Shown: one piece after another, positions 39,422 through 49,704 of the stretch | Layout: each line of letters opens with the position of its first letter | Numbering within the stretch: position 1 is the first letter of the stretch | From: Ichthyosporea sp. XGB-2017a | Lineage: Eukaryota > Opisthokonta > Ichthyosporea | DNA: 64,000 bases | Assembly (NCBI GenBank): GCA_002811675.1 | Contig: PDIM01010337.1 | Location: 125,989-189,988 of the forward strand | Reading direction: 5' to 3' | Made by a program: the position numbers and the translations under genes | The notes under the pieces: model-generated | What the model was told of the DNA's origin: nothing | Database searches by the model: none | What the model saw: only the letters and a program-made list of their open reading frames with translations

Positions 39422-40987
39422 TTACTTCTTCGACTTCTTCTTCTTCTTCTCAGACTTGGTATCGTCGTCGTCGTGCTTTCGCTTCTTGCTTGACTTCTCT
39501 TCTTTCTTGTCCTTCTTTTCCTTCTTCTTTTCCTTTTTCTTCTCCTCCTTTTCTTCCTTCTTCTTTTCCTTCTTATCTTCTTTATCTTTCTTTTTATCCT
39601 TCTTCTTGTCCTTCTTCTTATCCTTCTTTTCGGGGCTGCTTTCAGGTGATTTGCCAAGAGTAGAGTCTGCGGCGGTATTGTATGACTTGACTTCTTTGTT
39701 GGGTGTGTGTTTTTCTAAAGTAGGACGGTCTTTGGCACTGCCTCCTGAAGCAACAATGCCTCCTTCCAATTGTTGCAGGCGTGCTTCCACCTTTGCTCTG
39801 TTCATCATACCAATATCACTGTTGGTAGAGTCGCCCAAAGCATCACATCTAATGGAGAGAGCAGTTTTTGCAGCCAAAACACGAGAAATCTTTCCTTTGT
39901 TCTTCGCACCAGACTGGCCGACCAGGGAAGCATGGTAAATCAAACCATATTTGGGGGTCTCATGCTTCGTTTTCAAAGCTCTGAACAGGGCCTTTTCAGC
40001 ACCCAAAATCTGAACAGTCGATGCCGGCTGTTTGGCCAAATTCATCAAAGACCCAGCATGAGCGATGAGTCGGGCCCCGACAAGTTCACCCACCATAACA
40101 GTGAGGTTGGGGGCAATGGCATTCATTCTGTTTTTAAGGTAATCATACAATTCGGTTCTATATTCGTGAATAGAGACTACCTGTTCAGCAAGGCAGTTAA
40201 TATTAAACAAATCCTCGTCACTCATTTCCGTACCCATAGAAATTTGTGCGACTTCCTTAACCTCCTCTTCCAACTCTTCGGGCAAAACACTTGAAAGATC
40301 AGCATCAGCAGCATTAGAACGAAAACCCAACTTCAAGATAGTGCGAGCATATGCCATGTTGTCTGTAACAATCTTTCCCAGTTCCGGATAATGCCATCCG
40401 TACCATTCGCGTACCCTCATGGCATATGTATTGAGTTCTTTATCCAAATCATCCAAAAGAGAAATAGCTTGAACAATCATGGTATCAACTTTCTCAGGAC
40501 TAAACTTAAGCTTATAACGAGACAAGCTATGGGCTAAACCAAGGGACATAGCCTTCATCTCATTATCCCCAAGACCAGAAACGAGGGTGTTCATCTGTTG
40601 TCTGATTCCTCTGAAAAGCTCTTGTACACCAGAATCACTGACACACTTCAAGCTAAGCTTCTCCTTAATAATAGATCCCAACTTAGGATCGCAAACCCCC
40701 AGAGTGGACTTCGAATCAATTGCTTTCTTCAAAAATTTCTTTAAACCTTTGTCGAGAGTACCTTCAATCGAAGCAGTAGCAGCTGCCAAAGCTTCAGTAG
40801 TATCAGCAAACTTTGAAAAGGCCTTCAACTTAACCATCTTGTCGGCGTTTTCAGCTGTGGAAAACTGCTTGTAAAGATTATCCACATCTTTCAACTTGCT
40901 TTCGTCGAGAACCTTGAATAAGGCGTACCCGGCGGGAGTTTCGAAAAGCACGAGCATTCTCTGTCTATAGATTTCGCCAATTTCCAT
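39422..40987 (-). CDS. NOP58: NOP58, box C/D snoRNP core protein
   Basis: Nucleolar core protein of box C/D snoRNPs, which guide rRNA 2'-O-methylation. 521 residues from the first ATG (40987). Family features in order: N-terminal NOP5NT region (MLVLFETPAGYALFKVL), central coiled coil (AISLLDDLDKELNTYAMRVR, EWYGWHYPELGKI), and the Nop domain (APNLTVMVGELVGARLIAHA, GAEKALFRALK, KYGLIYHASLVGQ). The C-terminal tail is made of KKDKKKDK/KKEK repeats. NOP58 proteins usually begin at MLVLFE, which here is an internal ATG at 40957; the upstream ATG adds ten residues (MEIGEIYRQR) and has a strong context (aacATGg). Either could be used. Divergent from phosphorylase kinase across 2.4 kb. Confidence 0.97.
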   Translation of the reverse strand: MEIGEIYRQRMLVLFETPAGYALFKVLDESKLKDVDNLYKQFSTAENADKMVKLKAFSKFADTTEALAAATASIEGTLDKGLKKFLKKAIDSKSTLGVCDPKLGSIIKEKLSLKCVSDSGVQELFRGIRQQMNTLVSGLGDNEMKAMSLGLAHSLSRYKLKFSPEKVDTMIVQAISLLDDLDKELNTYAMRVREWYGWHYPELGKIVTDNMAYARTILKLGFRSNAADADLSSVLPEELEEEVKEVAQISMGTEMSDEDLFNINCLAEQVVSIHEYRTELYDYLKNRMNAIAPNLTVMVGELVGARLIAHAGSLMNLAKQPASTVQILGAEKALFRALKTKHETPKYGLIYHASLVGQSGAKNKGKISRVLAAKTALSIRCDALGDSTNSDIGMMNRAKVEARLQQLEGGIVASGGSAKDRPTLEKHTPNKEVKSYNTAADSTLGKSPESSPEKKDKKKDKKKDKKKDKEDKKEKKKEEKEEKKKEKKKEKKDKKEEKSSKKRKHDDDDTKSEKKKKKSKK

Positions 40988-42288
40988 GTTCGAATAAAAG
41001 GAAAACAAATAATATAAAAGACACAGTCAGCAAACGCACGTCAAAAACGCCAATATAGATCTTCACCACAATGGAGTCTAGCTCCCTTAATTAATGACTA
41101 CAACATAATTCTAATTTCCCATTGCCCTCTTTTCGAATATAAATCATAAACCACAACAATGCTTTCCATCCATCCATCCATCAATCCATCCCCATCCGAA
41201 TAAAGACACATAACATCAATATAAACCCCAAAACAACCTACCTTTTTATATATTTTTCTGAATCAAATCAATACAACTCTAAAGCTCAAAAGACAATTCA
41301 AAAAATATAAAAAACAAGAAAAAAAAACAAATTAAAAATAATAAAGAAGCGGAATGGGGGACTTTGTTTCTCAAAAATAATTGTAAAAGTATACTACGAA
41401 TTTCCATAGTGAAGCAAACCCCCAATAGTCATTTTCATGCATAACCCTACTCGTCCATGGAAAATGTCACATGTGACAATTATTTTGACATAAAGTCCCT
41501 ATGCATCATGTGGTATTTTGACTACATGTGGGGCCAGTGCTCTCTGCAAAAATATTAGGTTTTAATTTTTAGGGGTTTCGAAAACCTCAGTTTGTAAATT
41601 GTCGGGAAGCGAGTCTAACGTCTTATAGTTGTTGTGCAGCAAGCTGCATAGCATACCATTTATGTCTTTCTGTCTTGTCCATATCAAGGTTTTAAGAGAT
41701 TTTGTTGTTTATATTATATATTGCTCTAGTCGTTTGGCTTAATTTGCACCCAAACTTAAGGTCCTAAGCTGTAAATATTAGAGATGCTACTGCCGCGAAA
41801 CTTTGAAACCTGTGAATTAATTTCGATCACAAATGAATAACACAAAGACAGAAATCCTAGGTCGATTAAAAAAAGGAGCCGTGAATATTATGGGCATTGA
41901 GAAAAGCTATCGCTACCTACGCTTTCAACACGTTTAAGAACCTTGTTGTTTGTCCATGTTCACGTTTAAGCCATGCTCCATCACAATCAGCTGTTACCAT
42001 TGGCTTGACTTGGCTGTAAAGAAACACAATCACTTATCAGCTACCTGTAATGCTGCTTGGAAAAGGAGGCCGAAAGGGAACGAAAAACAAGTCAACAGAA
42101 ATGACAGAAAACAAGCAGACGAGTAGACATGTGTCAAGCATTTACCACAACTGCCAGGTTTAAAAAATGCGTGGTTGATGGCTCGTGGGGGATCTGGGGG
42201 GCTGGGGGGGTCACAATTTATAATACAATGAATGAATGAATTTCCGTTTTTGACCATTTTTAATTTGGTTATAATTGGAAATTTAATA
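40988..42288. other. spacer upstream of NOP58
   Basis: 1.3 kb AT-rich DNA containing a short CCAT simple repeat near 41166-41190. Only short accidental frames are seen. Confidence 0.4.
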
Positions 42289-42367
42289 TTTTGTTTTTTT
42301 CAGGGGTTTTTTTTTTTGGTTGTTTTTTGTTGACGTTGTTGTTGTATTTTTGAGGATCGAGTCTTCG
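42289..42367 (+). repeat. left copy of a near-identical duplicate at the gap edge
   Basis: 79 bp that recur on the other side of the N run at 43255-43334 (80 bp). The two differ by one T in a homopolymer. The copy stops exactly where the Ns begin. Confidence 0.85.
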
Positions 42368-43227
42368 NNNNNNNNNNNNNNNNNNNNNNNNNNNNNNNNN
42401 NNNNNNNNNNNNNNNNNNNNNNNNNNNNNNNNNNNNNNNNNNNNNNNNNNNNNNNNNNNNNNNNNNNNNNNNNNNNNNNNNNNNNNNNNNNNNNNNNNNN
42501 NNNNNNNNNNNNNNNNNNNNNNNNNNNNNNNNNNNNNNNNNNNNNNNNNNNNNNNNNNNNNNNNNNNNNNNNNNNNNNNNNNNNNNNNNNNNNNNNNNNN
42601 NNNNNNNNNNNNNNNNNNNNNNNNNNNNNNNNNNNNNNNNNNNNNNNNNNNNNNNNNNNNNNNNNNNNNNNNNNNNNNNNNNNNNNNNNNNNNNNNNNNN
42701 NNNNNNNNNNNNNNNNNNNNNNNNNNNNNNNNNNNNNNNNNNNNNNNNNNNNNNNNNNNNNNNNNNNNNNNNNNNNNNNNNNNNNNNNNNNNNNNNNNNN
42801 NNNNNNNNNNNNNNNNNNNNNNNNNNNNNNNNNNNNNNNNNNNNNNNNNNNNNNNNNNNNNNNNNNNNNNNNNNNNNNNNNNNNNNNNNNNNNNNNNNNN
42901 NNNNNNNNNNNNNNNNNNNNNNNNNNNNNNNNNNNNNNNNNNNNNNNNNNNNNNNNNNNNNNNNNNNNNNNNNNNNNNNNNNNNNNNNNNNNNNNNNNNN
43001 NNNNNNNNNNNNNNNNNNNNNNNNNNNNNNNNNNNNNNNNNNNNNNNNNNNNNNNNNNNNNNNNNNNNNNNNNNNNNNNNNNNNNNNNNNNNNNNNNNNN
43101 NNNNNNNNNNNNNNNNNNNNNNNNNNNNNNNNNNNNNNNNNNNNNNNNNNNNNNNNNNNNNNNNNNNNNNNNNNNNNNNNNNNNNNNNNNNNNNNNNNNN
43201 NNNNNNNNNNNNNNNNNNNNNNNNNNN
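42368..43227. other. assembly gap (860 N)
   Basis: Unresolved bases. Frames reported across it on both strands are artefacts. The matching flanks suggest an unmerged contig overlap or an unresolved tandem duplication. Confidence 0.95.
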
Positions 43228-43254
43228 TTTCTTCTCTCTGGTTCAAGGGCCTTG

Positions 43255-43334
43255 TTTTGTTTTTTTCAGGGGTTTTTTTTTTTTGGTTGTTTTTTGTTGA
43301 CGTTGTTGTTGTATTTTTGAGGATCGAGTCTTCG
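43255..43334 (+). repeat. right copy of the gap-flanking duplicate
   Basis: 80 bp matching 42289-42367. The right copy continues smoothly into the 5' leader and first exon of phosphorylase kinase alpha; the sequence before it (43228-43254) is not found left of the gap. Confidence 0.85.
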
Positions 43335-43442
43335 AGGATTTTAGAAGTTTTTGAGGTTATCATAGACTCGGTTGTGTTTTCTGTAGGTATTTTCTAGTTC
43401 TTCCTTGCTGAAGAAGACGAAGAAGAGGAGATTTAACACAAA

Positions 43443-46400
43443 ATGATAAAACTTTCTCATGAGAAAAGAGTCGAAAGACTTGACCATTACTTTAAAATAG
43501 GTGAGTTTATTGATTATAAGTATCATAGAAAGGTGGAAAAAGTACGCTCCTTGCGTGTGTCTGATATTAACTTACTTTCCATTCGACCTCTTTGTTTTAT
43601 TTTTTGGGGATGAAATGCTTCTGTAGTTAAACGGTTCATTCTAAATGAGCAGAGTCCCACGACTGGTCTTCTCCCAGCAAGTACAGCTGTGAATAGTCAT
43701 GGTGATTACACAGATGCTTGGGTGAGAGATAATGTTTATGCTATTCTGCCTGCATGGGGTCTTGCTCTCGCCTACCGTAAGGTCGATAATGATAAGGGTC
43801 GAACTTATGAGCTTGAGCAAAGCGTGGTGAAATGTATGAGGGGGCTTTTGTTTTCGATGTTGCGTCAATCCGAAAAGGTAGAAAAGTTCAAATATTCGCA
43901 GAATCCCGCGGATGCTCTTCATGCAAAATATAACGTTTGGACTGGGGGGCCTGTTGTTGGTGATCATGAATGGGGGCACTTGCAGGTAGATGCCACTTCA
44001 GTGTTTTTGCTTTTTTTGGCTCAAATGACTGCGTCGGGGCTGGAGATTATTTTCACGATCGATGAGGTTAATTTTGTACAGAATCTGGTGTACTACATTG
44101 AGAGAGCTTACAGAACTCCTGATTACGGCATATGGGAAAGGGGCCATAAGGGAAATAGTGGTAAACCGGAACTTAACGCGAGTTCCATTGGTATGGCTAA
44201 GGCTGCCCTTGAAGCAATTAACGGACTCAATCTCTTTGGCGAGCAAGGCAACAAACTCTCTATTATTCATGTCGATCCCGATGCCCATAATCGAAACAGA
44301 GCTATTTTATTGTCTTTCTTGCCCAGGGAGTCTAGCTCAAAAGAAACTGATAGCTCATTGTTGAGTGTTATTGGATTTCCCGCCTTTGCTGTTGGAGACG
44401 AAGAGATAGTTACTAACACTAGAAATACCATTATCGAAAAGCTTCGTGGAAGATATGGGTTCAAGCGATTTTTGAGGGATGGCCATCAGTCGGTGTTGGA
44501 AGACAGCAACCGCCTACATTATGAACCTGCAGAGTTGAAAATTTTTGAGGATATTGAATGCGAGTGGCCTTTGTTTTCGTGCTATATGCTTTTGGATGCC
44601 CTTTTCCGCGAAGACGATTTTGCAGTTAGAGAGTATTTAGAATTAACTGAAAGTGTCATGGTAGATAAAGGTGATGTGATGGACCTTATTCCTGAAGTCT
44701 ATTACGTTCCTGAGCATAATGTAGAGGCAGAAAAGAAAAATCCTCACAGTCAGGATAGGCTCCCAAATGATAATGTTCCTCTGTTTTGGGCACAGTCTCT
44801 TTACATTTTATCGAAACTTGTATTGGAGGACTTGATTTCTGTTGGCGAAATTGATCCAGTGGGAAGAAGATTGATTAAAGGTGTGCGTCCGAGACCCAAT
44901 ACCCGCCACTCGGCGTTCAATGTTCAGAAACGTGAAGATCTTGTGGTTCAAATGGTTCTTCTTTCAGATTCAGAGCGCCTAAAAAATGACCTGTCTACGT
45001 ATGGAATCCTCACCCAAACCACGAGAGAAATTGAACCTGTTCAAGTGAAAACACCTGATATACTTGTTGACTTGTACAAAGGATTGGGTGTGAATAAGAA
45101 ATTGCATCTAAGTGGTAGGCCTCCTCGGCCAATGGGTGCACTCGCAACGAGTAAAATATATCGCATTGCTGGTCAAACATTCGCTTTTACTCCACTGATT
45201 CTAAACAAAGACGACTTTTACATGTCACTGGACCAAACTCTACTCATTGACAAAATCAAAAATGAAATCAAATTTATTTGCAACAATTGGTTCATGGTTG
45301 GCCGGCCAACCATGTGCCTTATGCTTACAGAAAACATGATGCGTGGAAAACATTTTTCAAAAATGCTGGAGTTGATGGCTGAGTTCAAGCGAGGATCTTG
45401 TGAGGGCGTCCAAATTAGAGTTGGAAGACTTCAGCAATTGATTAATTGCTCTTGTGTGGAACATCTTGATTTTGTGAGGAGAGAGCAACTAGACGATGCT
45501 ATTGCTCCTGAAGAAGCAACAACCTCAACTATTCTTAAACTGGATAGACAGGGGAGTGTTCGCTTTGCTATGAACCAACGTATGCATTTCCAGAGATCCC
45601 GCAAGAGTGAGTCTGCGGATGACGAGTTAGTTGAACGTGTTCATGAACCCATGGATGATTCTGTTTTAGAAGCATCCCTCTCTTTCGATTGCCGGCTGTC
45701 AAGTGGGCCGGAATTCATGAATATGAAAGAAGAGGGGGAATTTTCGTCCGAAAATTTAGAAAACATCCCAACGGAAGATTTGCTTTTGTCTTTGGAAAAG
45801 TCAACTAATCTATGTGAGCAGGTTAACATGTTGCAATCTCTTCTTGATCGTAAAGGTCCAGATTTCGTTACAGGAATCGGATCCGCAGTTACTGTTAGAG
45901 ATCTTTTAGATGAAGTTTACAACAAAGCTGGAGAGTTGGGACTCTGGTCGATTGTTAGACAGGTAGCAAGTGTGACTACAAAATTTGTTGATTCTTTGGC
46001 TCCCTCAATTACTGAAATGTTGGTGCGAGGAAAAGAAGTTACTATAGGAACTTTTGGATTCCAAGAGTATATTATATCTGAGCCTATTAGCCCAAGTCTG
46101 CTTGTCAAAGTGCTTTACAAGCATTGCTCTTGTGCAGATAGCAGAGAGGCTGTTTTGCAGCAGGAATTGATTCTAAATATCGCGAGTTTTATCACTACCG
46201 TTCCCGCGATGTTTGCTGGTATTATGCGGATTCGTCTTGGTTGGATCATCGAAGCAATGAAATCTGAATTGCAGTTGAGCATGTCGTTAAGAGACAAAGC
46301 GGCTGCAAATGACAAGCTTATGGGCCTTAGCCCTTATGAAATTAAAAATCTCCTAAAGAGGGTATTGACTGCCAACATCGATATAGATGAACCTGAAACC

Positions 46401-47033
46401 AACACCAAGTTGACTAACAGAAGAAGCTTTGCTCCCCCCGAAGTGGATGAATTCGGATCTCTACAGTTTGATTTGCGCAAGTCTAGTGCAGACAAAGACG
46501 ACCAATACCCTGGCAAATGGATCCGTAGGCGTCATTTGGATGGATCTCTGAATAGAGTTCCGGAAAACTTCTATCCACGGGTGTGGGAAGTGCTGTCAAG
46601 ATGTCAAGGACTTGCTGTTTATGACACTGTTTTGTCTGCAAAACCTACTGTTTATGACATGACTGCAAATGAAAAAGGCTTTGCTGTTTTGGTGGAATCG
46701 ATCTTAGAAGGTATCCCGATGCCTGAGAAGAGGCAGCTGATTGTAGAGCTGTTGACTGTTCTGTCTTTTGCTTTCGATCGGTGTCCAAATATGATGGTAG
46801 ACAAGACATTGCATCTGGATGTATTGGTCGAGCGGGCAAAAGACATATATATGTGCGGAATGCCAGAAGATGAATCCGCCTCAAAAAGAGACAGTTATAA
46901 AGCTTCATTTTTTGATTTACCCCCTGCAGGTGACAGTGGGTCGACTTCTTGGTTCTTGGCTGAAGCCATTTGTCAAGACTTATCAGAGTTGCTTCCTGGG
47001 TTAAAAAAAGAAGACATTTGTGTTATTCAGTGA
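43443..47033 (+). CDS. PHKA: phosphorylase b kinase regulatory subunit alpha
   Basis: Regulatory subunit of the kinase that activates glycogen phosphorylase. Exon 1 is 43443-43500, the intron 43501-43626 (GTGAGT...TGTAG), and exon 2 43627-47033, giving 1154 residues (human PHKA1/2 about 1220-1235). The junction restores V-KRFILNEQSPTTGLLPAS, which aligns with the family start. The N-terminal GH15-like (glucoamylase-like) domain includes DAWVRDNVYAILPAWGLALA, LHAKYNVWTGG and GIWERG. The C-terminal region has RRRHLDGSLNRVPENFYPRV. The last four residues, CVIQ, form a CaaX-type farnesylation signal, as in animal alpha subunits (CAMQ). The central Ser-rich phosphorylated region is shorter than in mammals. 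Beta subunit is the alternative; the C-terminal pattern favours alpha. Confidence 0.93.
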
Positions 47034-49704
47034 GTGAGGAGTTTTTTTTGCCAGTTTGCTTTTCATATGGAAAATAAACCAAGTCTTTGAAGTGGGGCTG
47101 TATTTAATTTATTTGAACTGAAACGAATAGTTACTCTTAGTTACTTGTGGACTACCAAAGAATGCATGCGGCCGGTAAGAGATTCCTTGAAACCACAGCT
47201 CATGTTTCTTTGTTCAAAGAATCTTTTGAAGACTTTCTGGAAAGCATTAACAATCCCAGCGATTTTTTTTGTACTCCTCGGAGAAATCGGAAGAACTCAT
47301 GGTCGCTTAGCTAAATTCGAAAGCACAGAGCATGAGCGCGGAGGAGAAACAACTATAACTTACATAAACTCTTCCGAAAATCGGATCTATATATATATAG
47401 AGCCTTTCATGTCCAACCCCTGTGTAGTATAAATTGAGGGTTGGATAAAGTACGAGGCATCATATGTCTTTACATGCAGTAATGGTGATCAGCTGTACAG
47501 CATCATGTAGCAATAACAGCCTTTAACAAATGGTTCTCATGAACATATATATTATATATACATTATGCAAGATCCCTTATTCGCATTTATATAGTAAGTA
47601 CAACTGCAGAACGATGTGTATTTTTTGTACATAATTCATCAATAATAATATTAATTAGCTGATTTTAGTACTCTTCAGCAGCTACCGAATAATCCTTTCC
47701 CTGATAAGGAAGCTGTTTATTTTACCATCGACTGAGCGTTAATATATCATTATCATACCATAATTATGAAAGTAAACTGTGGTAATTAAGTCTGTATAAA
47801 ACATACGGCAGAATTCCGTCTCGCAACTCATTTCATTTAGACAATCACCAACAAAACAAGAAGTTCATTAAAGAACATTTAAGTCGCTCTGAAGACAATA
47901 GTGTTGTAGTTGTCGTGGACTAACACCCTTTTCAATAGTCAGTGTTAGATGATGTTAAAGTCATAGTATACTTGATTTATCTGCTAAGAATTTTTTTCAA
48001 ATAAGAGTTACACTCCCTCTTGACACATCAAATTCACCTAAACTGGTTGCGCGTTGGCTACTGTAGTACAAAACAGAATTTGAAGTGGATCAAAAGCTGA
48101 TGTAATAATTCAAAGATTTTGTATTATTTTACATTACGTTATAATAATTGCTACTAAAATTGGGCATAAAAACTCATGGCCTCATCAGCTATAAGCAGTG
48201 AAGATCTCACCCTAAAAGCCCCTTATAAATCGCGTAATTACATAATTTCCTTAACAAATTACATTATAATTAACATGCGTATAAATTTTAATACCATGCG
48301 TATTTATAAACACGACACCTTCGACAGCTTTTACCTGACCTGACCTGCATGACAGAACTTTATAATTCATGTCGATTTTCCTTTTCCATACAAATCTGGA
48401 AAGTTAACAATTTCAGGCGCGGGCGGCGCTGGGTGTCCAGTCAAATTTTATTCAGACATTATAATAGCACACAAAAGAAAAACTTGACAAATTACATAGA
48501 GGAACATGAAATGGCGCAGACGACGTAAGCTGAACAGCTTTCTACTGACTTATAATAAGCTATTATTATAAAGTGCAGTCGACTGCATGCGCAACTTGTA
48601 GAAGGCCGGGGAGTACAAAGCGCAAGCGCAGCTGTCGATATATAACCAAGGAGATCTCGCTTATTCTTGCATTGATCATGAGTTATAGTCGCGATCGACG
48701 CGGCGTAATATTATAGAGTGCAGCTATCATGAGTTCAACGAGGGAGTTCAAGTACGTTACACGTTTATAATTTCCTCGATTTTTATACTATGCAAATTGC
48801 AATACTGAAATTTTTAATAATTACTTTTGCTACCATAAAATTATTAATAATTATTTTTTTAATTACACAAGTGCACAAGTCACAACTCCTATAAATTATT
48901 ACAACAATTAAGTTTTTTTTTTTCCTTCTTCCTTCTCCTTTAAATTTTCTATAAAAAGTCTTTTTCTCGTAGCTGTACGTACTGGCGGCCAGAGGCGGCC
49001 CGGGGGTAGTTTTTTTTTTTTCCAGAATATTTGCTATCGAACTGCAATGATCGATTACGTCAAAATGGATCTATAAAATCATCGAAATTTCAGATTACAA
49101 AAATCGTAATTTACAGTTACTGTAATTATCAGTAATGACTTTTTTTTAACAGTTTTAATGAGTAAATATTTTTTCTTTCTTTTATTATTAATTTTTTACT
49201 AATTTTTTTAAATTGTACCTGAAAGTTGCGTGACGTTTTTGGATAGGCTGTTCAATACTATATTTTTCATGCCTCGCAATTGCACGAGTACGTCTAACTA
49301 TACAGTTCTACTATAGTGCAGACTACTAGAGTCTTTAGTTTTGGTGTGAAGAAAGTTAGTTAGTTTTTTGGTTGATTCCTCAGAAGGAGGGTGTGATTGA
49401 TTAATTAGTGTTTAGTTTTCTTTTGTTTGCTTGGTTAATCATATTGGAAAGTAGAAGAAGCTCCTTTTCTTTGTTTTTGTTGGTTTTTTTTTTGTTGGTT
49501 TTTTTGTCTTTTGTGTGCTGTTTTTTGTGTGTGTTTACACGCAGACTTTTAGGAAAGGAAGGGAAGAATCAATAGCAAGCACACAAGCAGTCGAGGGTTT
49601 AGATTGTTGTACTTGGTAATACTTTTAAAAAGAAATTAATTATTTTGGGACGTGTTATATGTATTTATAAAGAAGGAAAGAATTGCTTGTATTCATAAGT
49701 CAAA
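47034..49704. other. AT-rich intergenic region before the homeodomain-bHLH gene
   Basis: 2.67 kb, the longest gene-free stretch here. It has TA-rich runs (about 47390-47400 and 47545-47565), A/T homopolymers, and a short GC-richer stretch near 48415-48440. No protein domain, tRNA or repeat family was recognised. Its length fits an extended regulatory region for a developmental-type transcription factor (inference). Confidence 0.4.

Noticed and set aside
39342-39938. Phe/Ser-rich frame opposite NOP58
   Set aside because: It is the antisense of the Lys-rich NOP58 tail.
42269-43363. Frames on both strands spanning the N run
   Set aside because: They are artefacts of unresolved bases.
47145-47432. 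95-codon frame downstream of PHKA
   Set aside because: It contains TA-repeat-derived IYIYIE and no domain; its position fits 3' flanking DNA. Probably chance.
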